Shown in pieces: positions 8,249-15,783 of a stretch of DNA of 38,711 nt. The position numbers were made by a program, and so were the translations under genes. The stretch is from Fluviibacter sp039805725. GTDB lineage: Bacteria; Pseudomonadota; Gammaproteobacteria; Burkholderiales; Rhodocyclaceae. The DNA is taken from assembly GCA_039805725.1 (NCBI GenBank), contig JBDLTT010000014.1:1-38711 (forward strand). The letters are read 5' to 3'. A model generated the notes under the pieces. That model did not search any database and was not told where the DNA came from. It saw only the letters and a list, made by a program, of their open reading frames with translations. Position 1 is the first letter of the stretch; each line of letters starts with the position of its first letter.

Positions 8249-8737
8249 TTAGATGTGGTAGATGTCGATGACGTGACGGATGTAATCCGTATACAGAACC
8301 ACCTTCTTCTTCTTGATGATCGGGCTGCCGCCAGAGACATCGAGGGTGTAGAAACTGGTGCCGTAGAACTGGTCCGTGTGATTGTAACGCACACTCGCCG
8401 TGTGCCAGTTGAAACGGACCTCGACCTCGTTACCCTTCTGCGAGACAACTTCGATATTGGACAGGTTGTGGACGGTACGGGTGTCCGGAATGGTCGCGCT
8501 CGAACGGTCGGTACGGATCCGGAAGATACGGTCTTCCAGACCGGCACGACGCGAATAGTAGATCAGCGAAACCTGGGTTTTCGGGTCGTCGGTCAGGTTG
8601 CCGTCGTCGTCCCAGGCAGGCATCCAGTACTCGACATTCGGATCGTACAGGGCCAACCAGTTGTCCCAGTCGCGCTCATCCAGCAGGCGGGCTTCCTTGT
8701 AAAGAAATGCACAAATGTTGTCGTAAGTGATACTCAT
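8249..8737 (-). CDS. benB: Benzoate 1,2-dioxygenase small (beta) subunit (BenB)
   Basis: The protein is 162 residues, the usual size of ring-hydroxylating dioxygenase beta subunits (SnoaL-like cone fold). Typical features are the N-terminal FLYKEARLLDERDWDNWLALY, then VEYWMPAW, RIFRIRTDRSSA and a C-terminal VVLYTDYIRHVIDIYHI. The subunit has no cofactor and supports the alpha3beta3 hexamer. The ATG at 8737 follows GGAGACG by about 8 bases, and the gene begins 15 bases after benA, as in other ben and xyl clusters. Confidence 0.95.
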   Translation of the reverse strand: MSITYDNICAFLYKEARLLDERDWDNWLALYDPNVEYWMPAWDDDGNLTDDPKTQVSLIYYSRRAGLEDRIFRIRTDRSSATIPDTRTVHNLSNIEVVSQKGNEVEVRFNWHTASVRYNHTDQFYGTSFYTLDVSGGSPIIKKKKVVLYTDYIRHVIDIYHI

Positions 8738-8752
8738 CTTGTTCGTCTCCAG

Positions 8753-10090
8753 TTAGGCTTGTTCTTTGGCAAGGGCTTCCTTCATCTGCTCCAGCCAGTA
8801 GGTGTGCTGAGCAACATAGAGCCCTTCGTCTTCGGTCTTGATGCCAGACAGGATCGGTTTGAGGTTGATCTTGTTGGCTTCGTCGTCCGGACCTTCGACC
8901 CAGTGTACGGCGCCGCGCGACATGTCGTTCCACTCAAAATACTTACCTTCGAAGCCTTCCTGGCAGGCACGGAATTCTTCCAGGTCATCCGGCGTGGCCA
9001 TGCCCGAGGCGTTGAAGAAGTCTTCGTACTGACGGATGCGACGTTCGCGAGCCTCGGCCGATTCACCCTTCGGTGCAATACAGTAGATGGTGACTTCGGT
9101 GCGGTTGGGGGCGAGCGGACGGAAGACGCGAATCTGCGAGCTGAACTGATCCATCAGGTAGACGTTCGGGTACAGGCAGAGGTTGCGCGAGTTCTTGATC
9201 ATCCAGTCGGCCTTGGCTTCGCCGAACTCCTTGACCAGACGGTCGCGCTGTTCCATCAGCGGGCGGTCTTCCGGGTTGTCCCAGCGGGTCCAGAGCAGCA
9301 GGTGACCATTTTCGAACGAGTACGAACCGCCGCCGTTGCGGGCCCAGCCGCCGGCGCTCATGGCCTTGATGTTGTCGCCTTCGGCATCGCGTTCCTTACG
9401 GGCAGCCTGCGTGGCAGCGTAGTTCCAGTGGGTAGCGGTCACGTGGTAGCCGTCGGCGCCGTTTTCGGCCTGCAGCTTCCAGTTACCTTCATACACGTAG
9501 GTCGACGAACCACGCAGCACTTCCAGGCCTTCCGGCGACTGGTCGACGATCATGTCGATAATCTTCTTCGATTCGCCCAGGTGTTCTTCGATCGACGGGA
9601 CATCCGGGTTCAGCGAGCCGAACAGGAAGCCACGATAGTTGGCGAACTTGGCGATCTTCTTCAGATCGTGCGAACCGTCCTTGTTGAAGCTTTCCGGGTA
9701 GCCGGTGCTTTCCGGATCCTTGATCTTCAGGAGCTTGCCCGAGTTGTTGAAGGTCCAGCCGTGGAACGGGCAGGTATAGGTGGCCTTGTTGCCATGCTTG
9801 AAGCGGGCCAGGGTGGCGCCACGGTGGGCGCAGGCATTGATGAAGCAGTTGAGTTCGCCATCCTTGTTACGGGTGATGAACACCGGCTGGCGGCCGATTT
9901 TGGTTGTATAGTAATCGTTGTTCTTGGGTAGCTGGCTTTCGTGCGCCAGATAGATCCAGTTGCCTTCGAAGATATACTTCATCTCCAGGTCGAACAATTC
10001 CTGGTTGGTAAACATTTCGCGCTTGCAGCGGAACAGGCCCTTCTTTTCGTCTTTCTGGAGAAGGGAATCCAGGTAATTCATGGTGATCAT
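8753..10090 (-). CDS. benA: Benzoate 1,2-dioxygenase large (alpha) subunit (BenA)
   Basis: This 445-residue catalytic subunit adds O2 to benzoate at C1/C2. The Rieske [2Fe-2S] ligands are Cys87 and His89 in CAHRG, and Cys107 and His110 in CPFHGW. The mononuclear iron site includes His216 and His221 in DGYHVTATH, with the bridging Asp213. The start FRCKREMFTNQELFDLEMKYIFEGNW and HESQLPKNND align with BenA/XylX rather than with naphthalene- or biphenyl-type oxygenases. The ATG at 10090 has GGGAG 9 bases upstream; an ATG three codons later is possible. It is the first gene of benABCD and is driven by a Pm-like promoter at 10128-10191. Confidence 0.96.
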   Translation of the reverse strand: MITMNYLDSLLQKDEKKGLFRCKREMFTNQELFDLEMKYIFEGNWIYLAHESQLPKNNDYYTTKIGRQPVFITRNKDGELNCFINACAHRGATLARFKHGNKATYTCPFHGWTFNNSGKLLKIKDPESTGYPESFNKDGSHDLKKIAKFANYRGFLFGSLNPDVPSIEEHLGESKKIIDMIVDQSPEGLEVLRGSSTYVYEGNWKLQAENGADGYHVTATHWNYAATQAARKERDAEGDNIKAMSAGGWARNGGGSYSFENGHLLLWTRWDNPEDRPLMEQRDRLVKEFGEAKADWMIKNSRNLCLYPNVYLMDQFSSQIRVFRPLAPNRTEVTIYCIAPKGESAEARERRIRQYEDFFNASGMATPDDLEEFRACQEGFEGKYFEWNDMSRGAVHWVEGPDDEANKINLKPILSGIKTEDEGLYVAQHTYWLEQMKEALAKEQA

Positions 10091-10127
10091 GAGTGGTGTC
10101 TCCCGGTAAATACGTTACGAACTTTAA

Positions 10128-10191
10128 ATCGTAGGGCGTCAATCAGTCAGGCAATATCCAGTTTTTGCACGATCGATATCCAGATTCTGCA
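10128..10191 (-). promoter_or_regulatory. Pm-like BenR-dependent promoter of benABCD
   Basis: On the minus strand there are two perfect XylS/BenR half-sites of the form TGCA-N6-GGATA, at 10191-10177 and 10169-10155, arranged as direct repeats 22 bases apart. The last half-site is followed by 21 bases and then TACGAT (10133-10128) as a -10. In TOL Pm the consensus is TGCA-N6-GGNTA, the repeat is 21 bases, and the proximal site replaces a poor -35. Transcription would start near 10121, leaving a leader of about 30 bases to benA. Half-sites and spacing are seen; binding by the regulator at 5098-6078 is inferred. Confidence 0.85.
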
Positions 10192-10204
10192 TTGTGCAAC
10201 GAGT

Positions 10205-10267
10205 TGCACTAAACGGATACAAGTTGTAAAAAAATGGATAGTCCGGTCTAAGCCGGTTCCCTACTCT
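10205..10267 (+). promoter_or_regulatory. Second Pm-like promoter, driving the 2-oxoacid oxidoreductase
   Basis: On the plus strand a perfect TGCA-N6-GGATA half-site (10205-10219) is followed 21 bases later by a second GGATA (10236-10240) whose TGCA part is degenerate (GTAA). Then come exactly 21 bases and TACTCT (10262-10267) as a -10, the same geometry as the divergent ben promoter and TOL Pm. Transcription would start near 10274 and reach the start codon at 10329 after about 55 bases. One half-site is weak, so lower affinity or a higher activator requirement is possible. Confidence 0.75.
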
Positions 10268-10328
10268 TGCTTTGACATTTCATCGATGCGGCGTGTGCCG
10301 TATCGCGCACTTATTCAAGGATTGATCC

Positions 10329-13300
10329 ATGTCATCGAAGCAAGACCTGCTCTCAACCTTCACCAAGGAAGAAGGTGAAATTCACCTCGGCGGTATTGAC
10401 GCCATTGTCCGTCTGACGCTGGACCAGGTGCGCACGGACGCGCGCCGGGGTTTGAAAACCGGTATGTTTGTGTCCGGTTATCGTGGATCGCCGGTGGGCA
10501 TGCTGGACGCGGCGCTGATTCGCCAGCAGAAGCTGCTGCTGCAGAATAATATCCATTTTGTCGATGGCATCAACGAGGATCTGGCGGCGACCGCAGTCTG
10601 GGGCACCCAGATGCTGCATACCGTGGGCAAGCAGAAGTTCGATGGCGTGACCGGCATGTGGTACGGCAAGGCGCCGGGCGTCGATCGCTCGGGTGATGCC
10701 CTCAAGCACGCCAACTACACCGGGATCGCCAAGAACGGCGGGGTGCTGGCCATCGCCGGTGATGACCCGAGTTGCAAGAGTTCGTCGCTGTGCTCGCAGT
10801 CCGAACCCATGCTCTACCATGTGGGGATTCCGTCGCTGTATCCGGGCAACGTGCAGGAGATTCTGGATTACGGCTTGCACGGCTACCTGATGTCGCGACT
10901 CTCCGGCCTCTGGGTCGGCATGAAGATCGTCACCAACGTCGCCGACGGCACGGGCACCGCCTGCGTGTCGCCCGAGCGCCTGAATTTTATCGAGCCCGAC
11001 CTGACCTTCGATGGCCAGCGCTTTACGCCAAACATGAATCTGGGGATGAATGTGCGTGTCGAAGCCCTGGAAATGGAAGAGTCCCTGTATACGCGGCGCC
11101 TTGAAGTGGCGCGCCGCTATGCCCGCGCCAATAATCTGAACAATGTGGTGTTCCCGAACCCGAATGCCTGGCTGGGCATTATCACGGCCGGCAAGACCTA
11201 CAACGATCTGAATCAGGCCTTCCTGGAGATGGGTCTGGGGGAGGAAGAGCTGCGCCGTTACGGCATCCGCATTCTCAAGATGGGCATGCTGTGGCCGATG
11301 GAGCCGACCATTGTGCGCGAGTTTGCGCAGGGTCTGGAAGAAATCTTCGTCATCGAAGAAAAGCGTCCGTTCCTGGAAATGTTCGCCAAGCAGGTGCTCT
11401 ACGGGCAGGCCAATGCGCCGCGTATCGTGGGCAAGTTCGACGAAGAAGAAAAAGAACTGCTGCCGCATTTCGGCGAATTCGAATCCGACATCATTGTGCG
11501 TGCGCTGCTCAAACGTCTGTCGCGCAAAACGCGCATCGAGTCGGCTGAAAACTGGCTGCAACGCCTCGACGAAATTCACGCCCGCACCAAGTTGCCGACG
11601 GCAACGCGGACGGCCTGGTATTGCTCGGGTTGCCCGCACAACAGCTCGACCGTGGCGCCGGAAGGCAGCCTTGTGTCGGCCGGTATTGGCTGTCACACGA
11701 TGGCCATGTGGATGGGCCGTAATGTGGTGATGGGCACGCACATGGGGGCCGAGGGTACCCAGTGGATCGGCATGGCGCCATTTACCGAAGCGCAGCATAT
11801 CTTCCAGAACATGGGGGATGGCACCTACGCCCACTCGGGTAGTCTGGCCATTCGCTACGCCGCGTCGACCGGAGTCAACATTACCTTCAAACTGTTGCGC
11901 AATGCGCATACGTCGATGACGGGCGGTCAGGCCATCCAGGGCGAAGTGCCGGTGCAGAACATGGTCGACGAACTGGTGGCCAACGGGGTCAAGCGGATCA
12001 TTGTGACAACGGATAATCCTGAACGCTTCGTCGGGGTCAAGCTGTCGGGCAATACCGAAGTCTGGCACCGTGACCGTCTCGATGAGGCGCAGCGTGCGCT
12101 GGCGGCGACGCCGGGCTGTACGGTGCTGTTGCACGATCAGGAATGTGCCGCTGAACTGCGTCGTGCCCGCAGCCGTGGCAAGGCCGAAGAGCCGGCCGAG
12201 GTGATTGTTATTAACGAACGGGTCTGTGAGGGCTGCGGCGACTGCGGTGAGAAATCGAACTGCATGAGCGTCGAGCCGGTCGAGACCGAGTTCGGCCGCA
12301 AGACCCGGATTCACCAGTCGTCGTGTAACAAGGACTTCTCGTGTGTCAAGGGCTTCTGCCCGTCCTTCCTGACGGTGACGCCGAATCCGGCACCGGCCGA
12401 AGACGGCAAGAAAAAGAAGAAGGGGCGCATTCCGGCGCTGGATCGTGCCTTGCCGGATCCGGTGAAAAAAGTGGACGACAGCCTGGGCTTCGGGATTCAT
12501 GTGATGGGGATCGGCGGTACCGGTTCGGTGACCGTCGTTGCCACGCTGGCCAATGCCGCCCGCATCGAAGGCAAGCATGTCATTGGCCTGGATCAGACCG
12601 GTCTGGCGCAGAAGGGCGGCGCCGTGATCTCGGATATCAAGATCACGCACCAGCCGTTCCAGGGGTCGAACAAGATTTCCGACGGTCGTTCGGATCTGTT
12701 CCTGGGGTTCGACATCCTGAACAGTACCGACCCGAAGAATCTGGACAAGTGTAGCCCGCAACGTACGATTGCCGTGGTGTCGACGACACGCACCCCCACC
12801 GGGCAGATGGTGACCAACCGTCATATCCAGTTCCCGGCGACGCAGGGGCTGGTCGAGGGCATCAACAAGGTAACGCGCCGTGACGAGAATGTGTTCCTTG
12901 ATGGTCAGGCAATGGCCGAGGGGCTGTTTGACGATGCGATGGCGACCAACAATTTCATGGTCGGTGTCGCCTTCCAGGCCGGTACGATTCCGCTCAAGGC
13001 CGAGTCGATCGAAGCCGCGATCAAGCAGTCGGGTGTGGCTGTTGATATGAGTCTGGCGGCGTTCCGCTGGGGACGGATGGTCGTGGTGGATCGCGCCTTC
13101 GTCGAAGCCGAGATCGCCAAGTACAAACCGCATCATGGCCAGCCGGTGCGCGCCGAGCGCTCGCCGGTGGCGCAGGGCATCATCGACAGCATTGGTGCAA
13201 CCGGCGAAACCCGCCGTCTGGTCGAGATCCGCGTGCCAGAGCTGATCGCCTATCAGGATGCCGCCTACGCCAAGCGGTACGCCGAGGTCATCCAGCGGGT

Positions 13301-13853
13301 CGTTGCTGGCGAACAAAAGGCCGGAACCGATGGGTCACTGTCAGCGGCCGCGGCGCGCTATCTCTACAAGCTGATGGCCTACAAGGACGAGTACGAAGTG
13401 GCGCGTCTGCACAGCGACCCCGAGTTCTTGGCACAGCTGGAGGCGCAATTCCCGAACGGCTACAGCGTCAAGTACAACCTGGCGCCGCCGCTGGTTTCCA
13501 AGCGTGATCCGGTGACCGGTGAGCTGCAGAAGTCACAGTATGGCGCCTGGATGGGCAAAGCCTTCAAGCGGGTGGCCGGCTTCAAGAAGCTGCGCGGCAC
13601 GGTGCTCGACATCTTCGGTAAGACCGAAGAGCGGCATATGGAGCGTCAGCTTATCGAGGACTACACCCGGACGCTGGATGAGATTCTGGCCAAGCTGACC
13701 CGCGACAATTGCGCGGCTGCCGTGGCGCTGGCCAGTGTGCCGGACGAAATCCGCGGCTATGGCCATGTCAAGGAAAAGAATGTCGTAGCGGCACGTCGTC
13801 TGGAAACGGCGCGGCGCGAGGCGTTCTTTAATTCGGCGGCCAGCGCCCGCTAA
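10329..13853 (+). CDS. Fused indolepyruvate-type 2-oxoacid:ferredoxin oxidoreductase
   Basis: The 1174-residue protein belongs to the fused indolepyruvate ferredoxin oxidoreductase family, which oxidatively decarboxylates a 2-oxoacid with CoA and thiamine diphosphate and reduces ferredoxin. Order: N-terminal pyrimidine-binding domain (GYRGSPVG, residues 49-56); CSGCPHNSST near 435, then a thiamine diphosphate domain with MGDGTYAHSG near 496; a cysteine-rich [4Fe-4S] stretch at about 630-680 (CEGCGDCGEKSNC, then CNKDFSCVKGFC); a gamma-type domain from about 725 (GIGGTGSVTV); and a C-terminal extension seen in the Proteobacterial form. AAGGA lies 7 bases before the ATG. It has its own BenR-type promoter and precedes a XylT-like ferredoxin by 27 bases, suggesting a role in benzoate growth. 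Substrate is unknown: arylpyruvate or pyruvate are possibilities. Confidence 0.9.
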   Translation: MSSKQDLLSTFTKEEGEIHLGGIDAIVRLTLDQVRTDARRGLKTGMFVSGYRGSPVGMLDAALIRQQKLLLQNNIHFVDGINEDLAATAVWGTQMLHTVGKQKFDGVTGMWYGKAPGVDRSGDALKHANYTGIAKNGGVLAIAGDDPSCKSSSLCSQSEPMLYHVGIPSLYPGNVQEILDYGLHGYLMSRLSGLWVGMKIVTNVADGTGTACVSPERLNFIEPDLTFDGQRFTPNMNLGMNVRVEALEMEESLYTRRLEVARRYARANNLNNVVFPNPNAWLGIITAGKTYNDLNQAFLEMGLGEEELRRYGIRILKMGMLWPMEPTIVREFAQGLEEIFVIEEKRPFLEMFAKQVLYGQANAPRIVGKFDEEEKELLPHFGEFESDIIVRALLKRLSRKTRIESAENWLQRLDEIHARTKLPTATRTAWYCSGCPHNSSTVAPEGSLVSAGIGCHTMAMWMGRNVVMGTHMGAEGTQWIGMAPFTEAQHIFQNMGDGTYAHSGSLAIRYAASTGVNITFKLLRNAHTSMTGGQAIQGEVPVQNMVDELVANGVKRIIVTTDNPERFVGVKLSGNTEVWHRDRLDEAQRALAATPGCTVLLHDQECAAELRRARSRGKAEEPAEVIVINERVCEGCGDCGEKSNCMSVEPVETEFGRKTRIHQSSCNKDFSCVKGFCPSFLTVTPNPAPAEDGKKKKKGRIPALDRALPDPVKKVDDSLGFGIHVMGIGGTGSVTVVATLANAARIEGKHVIGLDQTGLAQKGGAVISDIKITHQPFQGSNKISDGRSDLFLGFDILNSTDPKNLDKCSPQRTIAVVSTTRTPTGQMVTNRHIQFPATQGLVEGINKVTRRDENVFLDGQAMAEGLFDDAMATNNFMVGVAFQAGTIPLKAESIEAAIKQSGVAVDMSLAAFRWGRMVVVDRAFVEAEIAKYKPHHGQPVRAERSPVAQGIIDSIGATGETRRLVEIRVPELIAYQDAAYAKRYAEVIQRVVAGEQKAGTDGSLSAAAARYLYKLMAYKDEYEVARLHSDPEFLAQLEAQFPNGYSVKYNLAPPLVSKRDPVTGELQKSQYGAWMGKAFKRVAGFKKLRGTVLDIFGKTEERHMERQLIEDYTRTLDEILAKLTRDNCAAAVALASVPDEIRGYGHVKEKNVVAARRLETARREAFFNSAASAR

Positions 13854-13880
13854 GGGCATTGTCGATCAGGGAGACGAACG

Positions 13881-14195
13881 GTGGGTGTGTTCAACGTCAC
13901 CATCACGGACACCGGTGAAGTCTACCGCTGCAAGGAAGACGAAAACCTGCTGGTGGGTATGGAGCGTCTGGGCAAGCGCGGTATTCCGGTCGGCTGCCGG
14001 GGGGGTGGTTGCGGCATCTGCAAAGTGGCCGTCACCACCGGCAACTTCCACAAGCGGGTGATGAGCCGGGATCATGTCAGTGTGACGGAAGAGGCGGAGA
14101 ACATCGTTCTGGCCTGTCGTGTTCGCCCCGCCAGCGACATCGAGTTGAGCGTCATCGGTCTGATGAAAAAGACCGTTTGCGCGCCGCCACGCTGA
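13881..14195 (+). CDS. dmpQ: XylT/DmpQ-like [2Fe-2S] ferredoxin
   Basis: This 104-residue plant-type ferredoxin has ligands Cys39, Cys44, Cys47 and Cys79 in CRGGGCGIC and LACR. In meta-cleavage operons XylT/DmpQ ferredoxins re-reduce the active-site iron of catechol 2,3-dioxygenase after it is oxidised by substituted catechols or peroxide. The start is a GTG at 13881 with AGGGAG 7 bases upstream. It lies directly before catechol 2,3-dioxygenase, as expected, but also 27 bases after the ferredoxin-reducing oxidoreductase, which is unusual. Its electron donor could be that enzyme or BenC. A 194-base gap with its own promoter separates it from the dioxygenase gene. Confidence 0.92.
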   Translation: MGVFNVTITDTGEVYRCKEDENLLVGMERLGKRGIPVGCRGGGCGICKVAVTTGNFHKRVMSRDHVSVTEEAENIVLACRVRPASDIELSVIGLMKKTVCAPPR

Positions 14196-14227
14196 GAGGT
14201 CAAACCGTGAGTTCGAAATTTGTGAAA

Positions 14228-14271
14228 TTATCGAGATTTATGTTGACATCGAGATTAAATCAAAATATCGT
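14228..14271 (+). promoter_or_regulatory. Promoter of the meta-cleavage operon with paired operator-like repeats
   Basis: A consensus TTGACA (14243-14248) is followed after 17 bases by TATCGT (14266-14271), placing the start near 14278 and giving a leader of about 110 bases before catechol 2,3-dioxygenase. Two direct copies of ATCGAGATT (14230-14238 and 14248-14256), 18 bases apart, flank and overlap the -35. The first copy extends to TTATCGAGATT, the exact reverse complement of an 11-mer at the gntR/SDR promoter. The layout suits repression by competition with RNA polymerase. Confidence 0.65.
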
Positions 14272-14389
14272 AATCGTAAACAGATTTCACCGGGTGACGT
14301 TCTGACGTTGCCGGTGGTCAATAAGAAGTGGTCGGATTTCGACCGGAGACAACGCCGACAAGGCATAGCTGAGAAAGTGAGGAGTTAAC

Positions 14390-15319
14390 ATGGCAACGAC
14401 AGGTGTAATGCGCCCCGGGCACATGCAGATCCGCGTTCTGGATCTCAAGGAAAGTGTTGATTTTTACAAAAATGTCCTCGGTCTGGTAGAGACCGGTCGC
14501 GACGCGCAAGATCGCGTCTATTTCAAGGCCTGGGACGAGCGTGATCACAACAGCATCATCCTGCGCCAGGCAGAGAGTGCCGGTATGGATTTCCTCGGCT
14601 TCAAGGTCAAGGACAAAGCCACGCTGGAAAAACTGGATAAGGACCTGCAGGCCTTTGGCGTCAAGACCGAACGGGTGCCGGCCGGCGATCTGCTGGAGAC
14701 GGGCGAACGCGTCCGCTTCACCATGCCGACGGGCCATGTGTTCGAGCTCTACGCCGAAAAGACCGACATCGGTAACGGCCAGCCCTATGTCAACCCGGAC
14801 CCGTGGACCAAGGAAGCCGAGCATGGCATCGCCCCGCACCGTTTTGACCATTGCCTGCTCTATGGGCCGGATCTGGAAGGGAACCTCAAGATTCTGACCG
14901 AAGTCCTGGGCTTCCACGTTGTCGAGCGCGTGCTCATGGAAGATGGCAAGAGTGATCTGGCGCTGTTCGTGTCGTGTTCGCACAAAGCGCACGATATTGC
15001 CTTCGTTCGTCACCCGGAGCCGGGCAAGCTGCACCATGTGTCGTTCCTGCTCGGTAGCTGGGAGCAGGTGCTGCGTGCCGCCGACATCATGTCGATGAAC
15101 CGCGTGTCGATCGATATCGGCCCGACCCGTCACGGCATTACCCGCGGCACCACGATTTACGCCTTTGACCCGTCGGGCAACCGTTTTGAAACCTTCTGCG
15201 GTGGCTATGAAACCTACCCGGATCATCATCCGATTACGTGGACTTTCGACGAAGTCGGTGCCGGTATTTTCTACCACGACCGCAAGCTCAACGAGCGCTT
15301 CCTGTCGGTGGTGACCTGA
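14390..15319 (+). CDS. dmpB: Catechol 2,3-dioxygenase (extradiol)
   Basis: The protein is 309 residues, the size of two-domain type I extradiol dioxygenases (XylE/DmpB). It cleaves catechol to 2-hydroxymuconic semialdehyde. The Fe(II) ligands are His154 in RFDHCLLYG, His216 in KLHHVSF and Glu267 in NRFETFCGG; the catalytic motifs GPTRHGITRG and YHDRKLNERF are also present. The ATG at 14390 follows GAGGAG by 5-6 bases. The stop overlaps the next ATG as TGATG, so the GlcG/HbpS-like gene is translationally coupled. Here the catechol source is benzoate, since no phenol hydroxylase is present in the window. Confidence 0.97.
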   Translation: MATTGVMRPGHMQIRVLDLKESVDFYKNVLGLVETGRDAQDRVYFKAWDERDHNSIILRQAESAGMDFLGFKVKDKATLEKLDKDLQAFGVKTERVPAGDLLETGERVRFTMPTGHVFELYAEKTDIGNGQPYVNPDPWTKEAEHGIAPHRFDHCLLYGPDLEGNLKILTEVLGFHVVERVLMEDGKSDLALFVSCSHKAHDIAFVRHPEPGKLHHVSFLLGSWEQVLRAADIMSMNRVSIDIGPTRHGITRGTTIYAFDPSGNRFETFCGGYETYPDHHPITWTFDEVGAGIFYHDRKLNERFLSVVT

Positions 15320-15747
15320 TGCAGGTTGCCGCAACGGTTCCGGGCATTACCGCGGAAGCGGCAGCCGCTGCCTGTCTGGCAGCGGTGCGTCACGCCGAAG
15401 CGAATGGCTGGCGCATCAATGTGGCCGTCGCAGATCGCGGCGGCAACCTGATGGCGTTCCTGCGGATGCCCGGCGCTTTTCTGCATTCGATCGACATCGC
15501 CATCGACAAGGCCTACACGGCTGCCAGCTTCGGTTTCCGGACCAAAGACTGGATGTCGATTGTCGGCGAGGATGACGGCATGAAACTGGGATTTTCGGCA
15601 CAACCCCGCCTGATTGTATTCGGCGGCGGGGTCCCCATCCGTCTGGCTGACCAGGCAGAGTGGATTGGTGGTATCGGCGTCTCCGGGGCATCGGAAGCGC
15701 AGGATGAAGAATGTGCGCTGGCCGGACTGGCCGCCATTGGCATTTAA
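15319..15747 (+). CDS. GlcG/HbpS-like (DUF336) protein of the meta-cleavage operon
   Basis: This 142-residue protein has the GlcG/HbpS fold signatures: an N-terminal helix AAAAACLAAVRHAEANGW, strands NVAVADRGGNLMAFLRMPGA, the stretch SIDIAIDKAYTAASFG, and a glycine-rich GGVPI...GGIGVSG segment. Some homologues bind haem or small ligands, but most have no assigned function. The ATG at 15319 shares a base with the dioxygenase stop (TGATG), showing coupling and a likely 1:1 need for the two products. Homologues are found in other meta-cleavage operons at this position, so a helper role such as ligand binding or protection of the dioxygenase is conceivable, though unproven. Confidence 0.85.
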   Translation: MQVAATVPGITAEAAAAACLAAVRHAEANGWRINVAVADRGGNLMAFLRMPGAFLHSIDIAIDKAYTAASFGFRTKDWMSIVGEDDGMKLGFSAQPRLIVFGGGVPIRLADQAEWIGGIGVSGASEAQDEECALAGLAAIGI

Positions 15748-15783
15748 CAAAGTAACAAGTAACCGAACAACTGAGGAACGGAC

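Noticed and set aside
8186..9931. A 581-codon plus-strand open frame opposite benA and benB
   Set aside because: Shadow of benAB; the translation is an unstructured Val/Asp/Arg-rich sequence with no family features.
10201..10260. Possible sigma-54 promoter for the catabolic genes, as in DmpR-controlled phenol clusters
   Set aside because: I found no GG-N10-GC element at the right spacing before the catabolic genes and no DmpR/XylR-type regulator; the regulators present are AraC/XylS and GntR types.
10353..13316. A 987-codon open frame on the minus strand, opposite the 1174-aa oxidoreductase gene
   Set aside because: It is the antisense frame of a high-GC gene with strong codon bias. The translation is rich in His, Arg and Gly and has no recognisable domain, while the plus strand encodes a well-conserved enzyme over its whole length.
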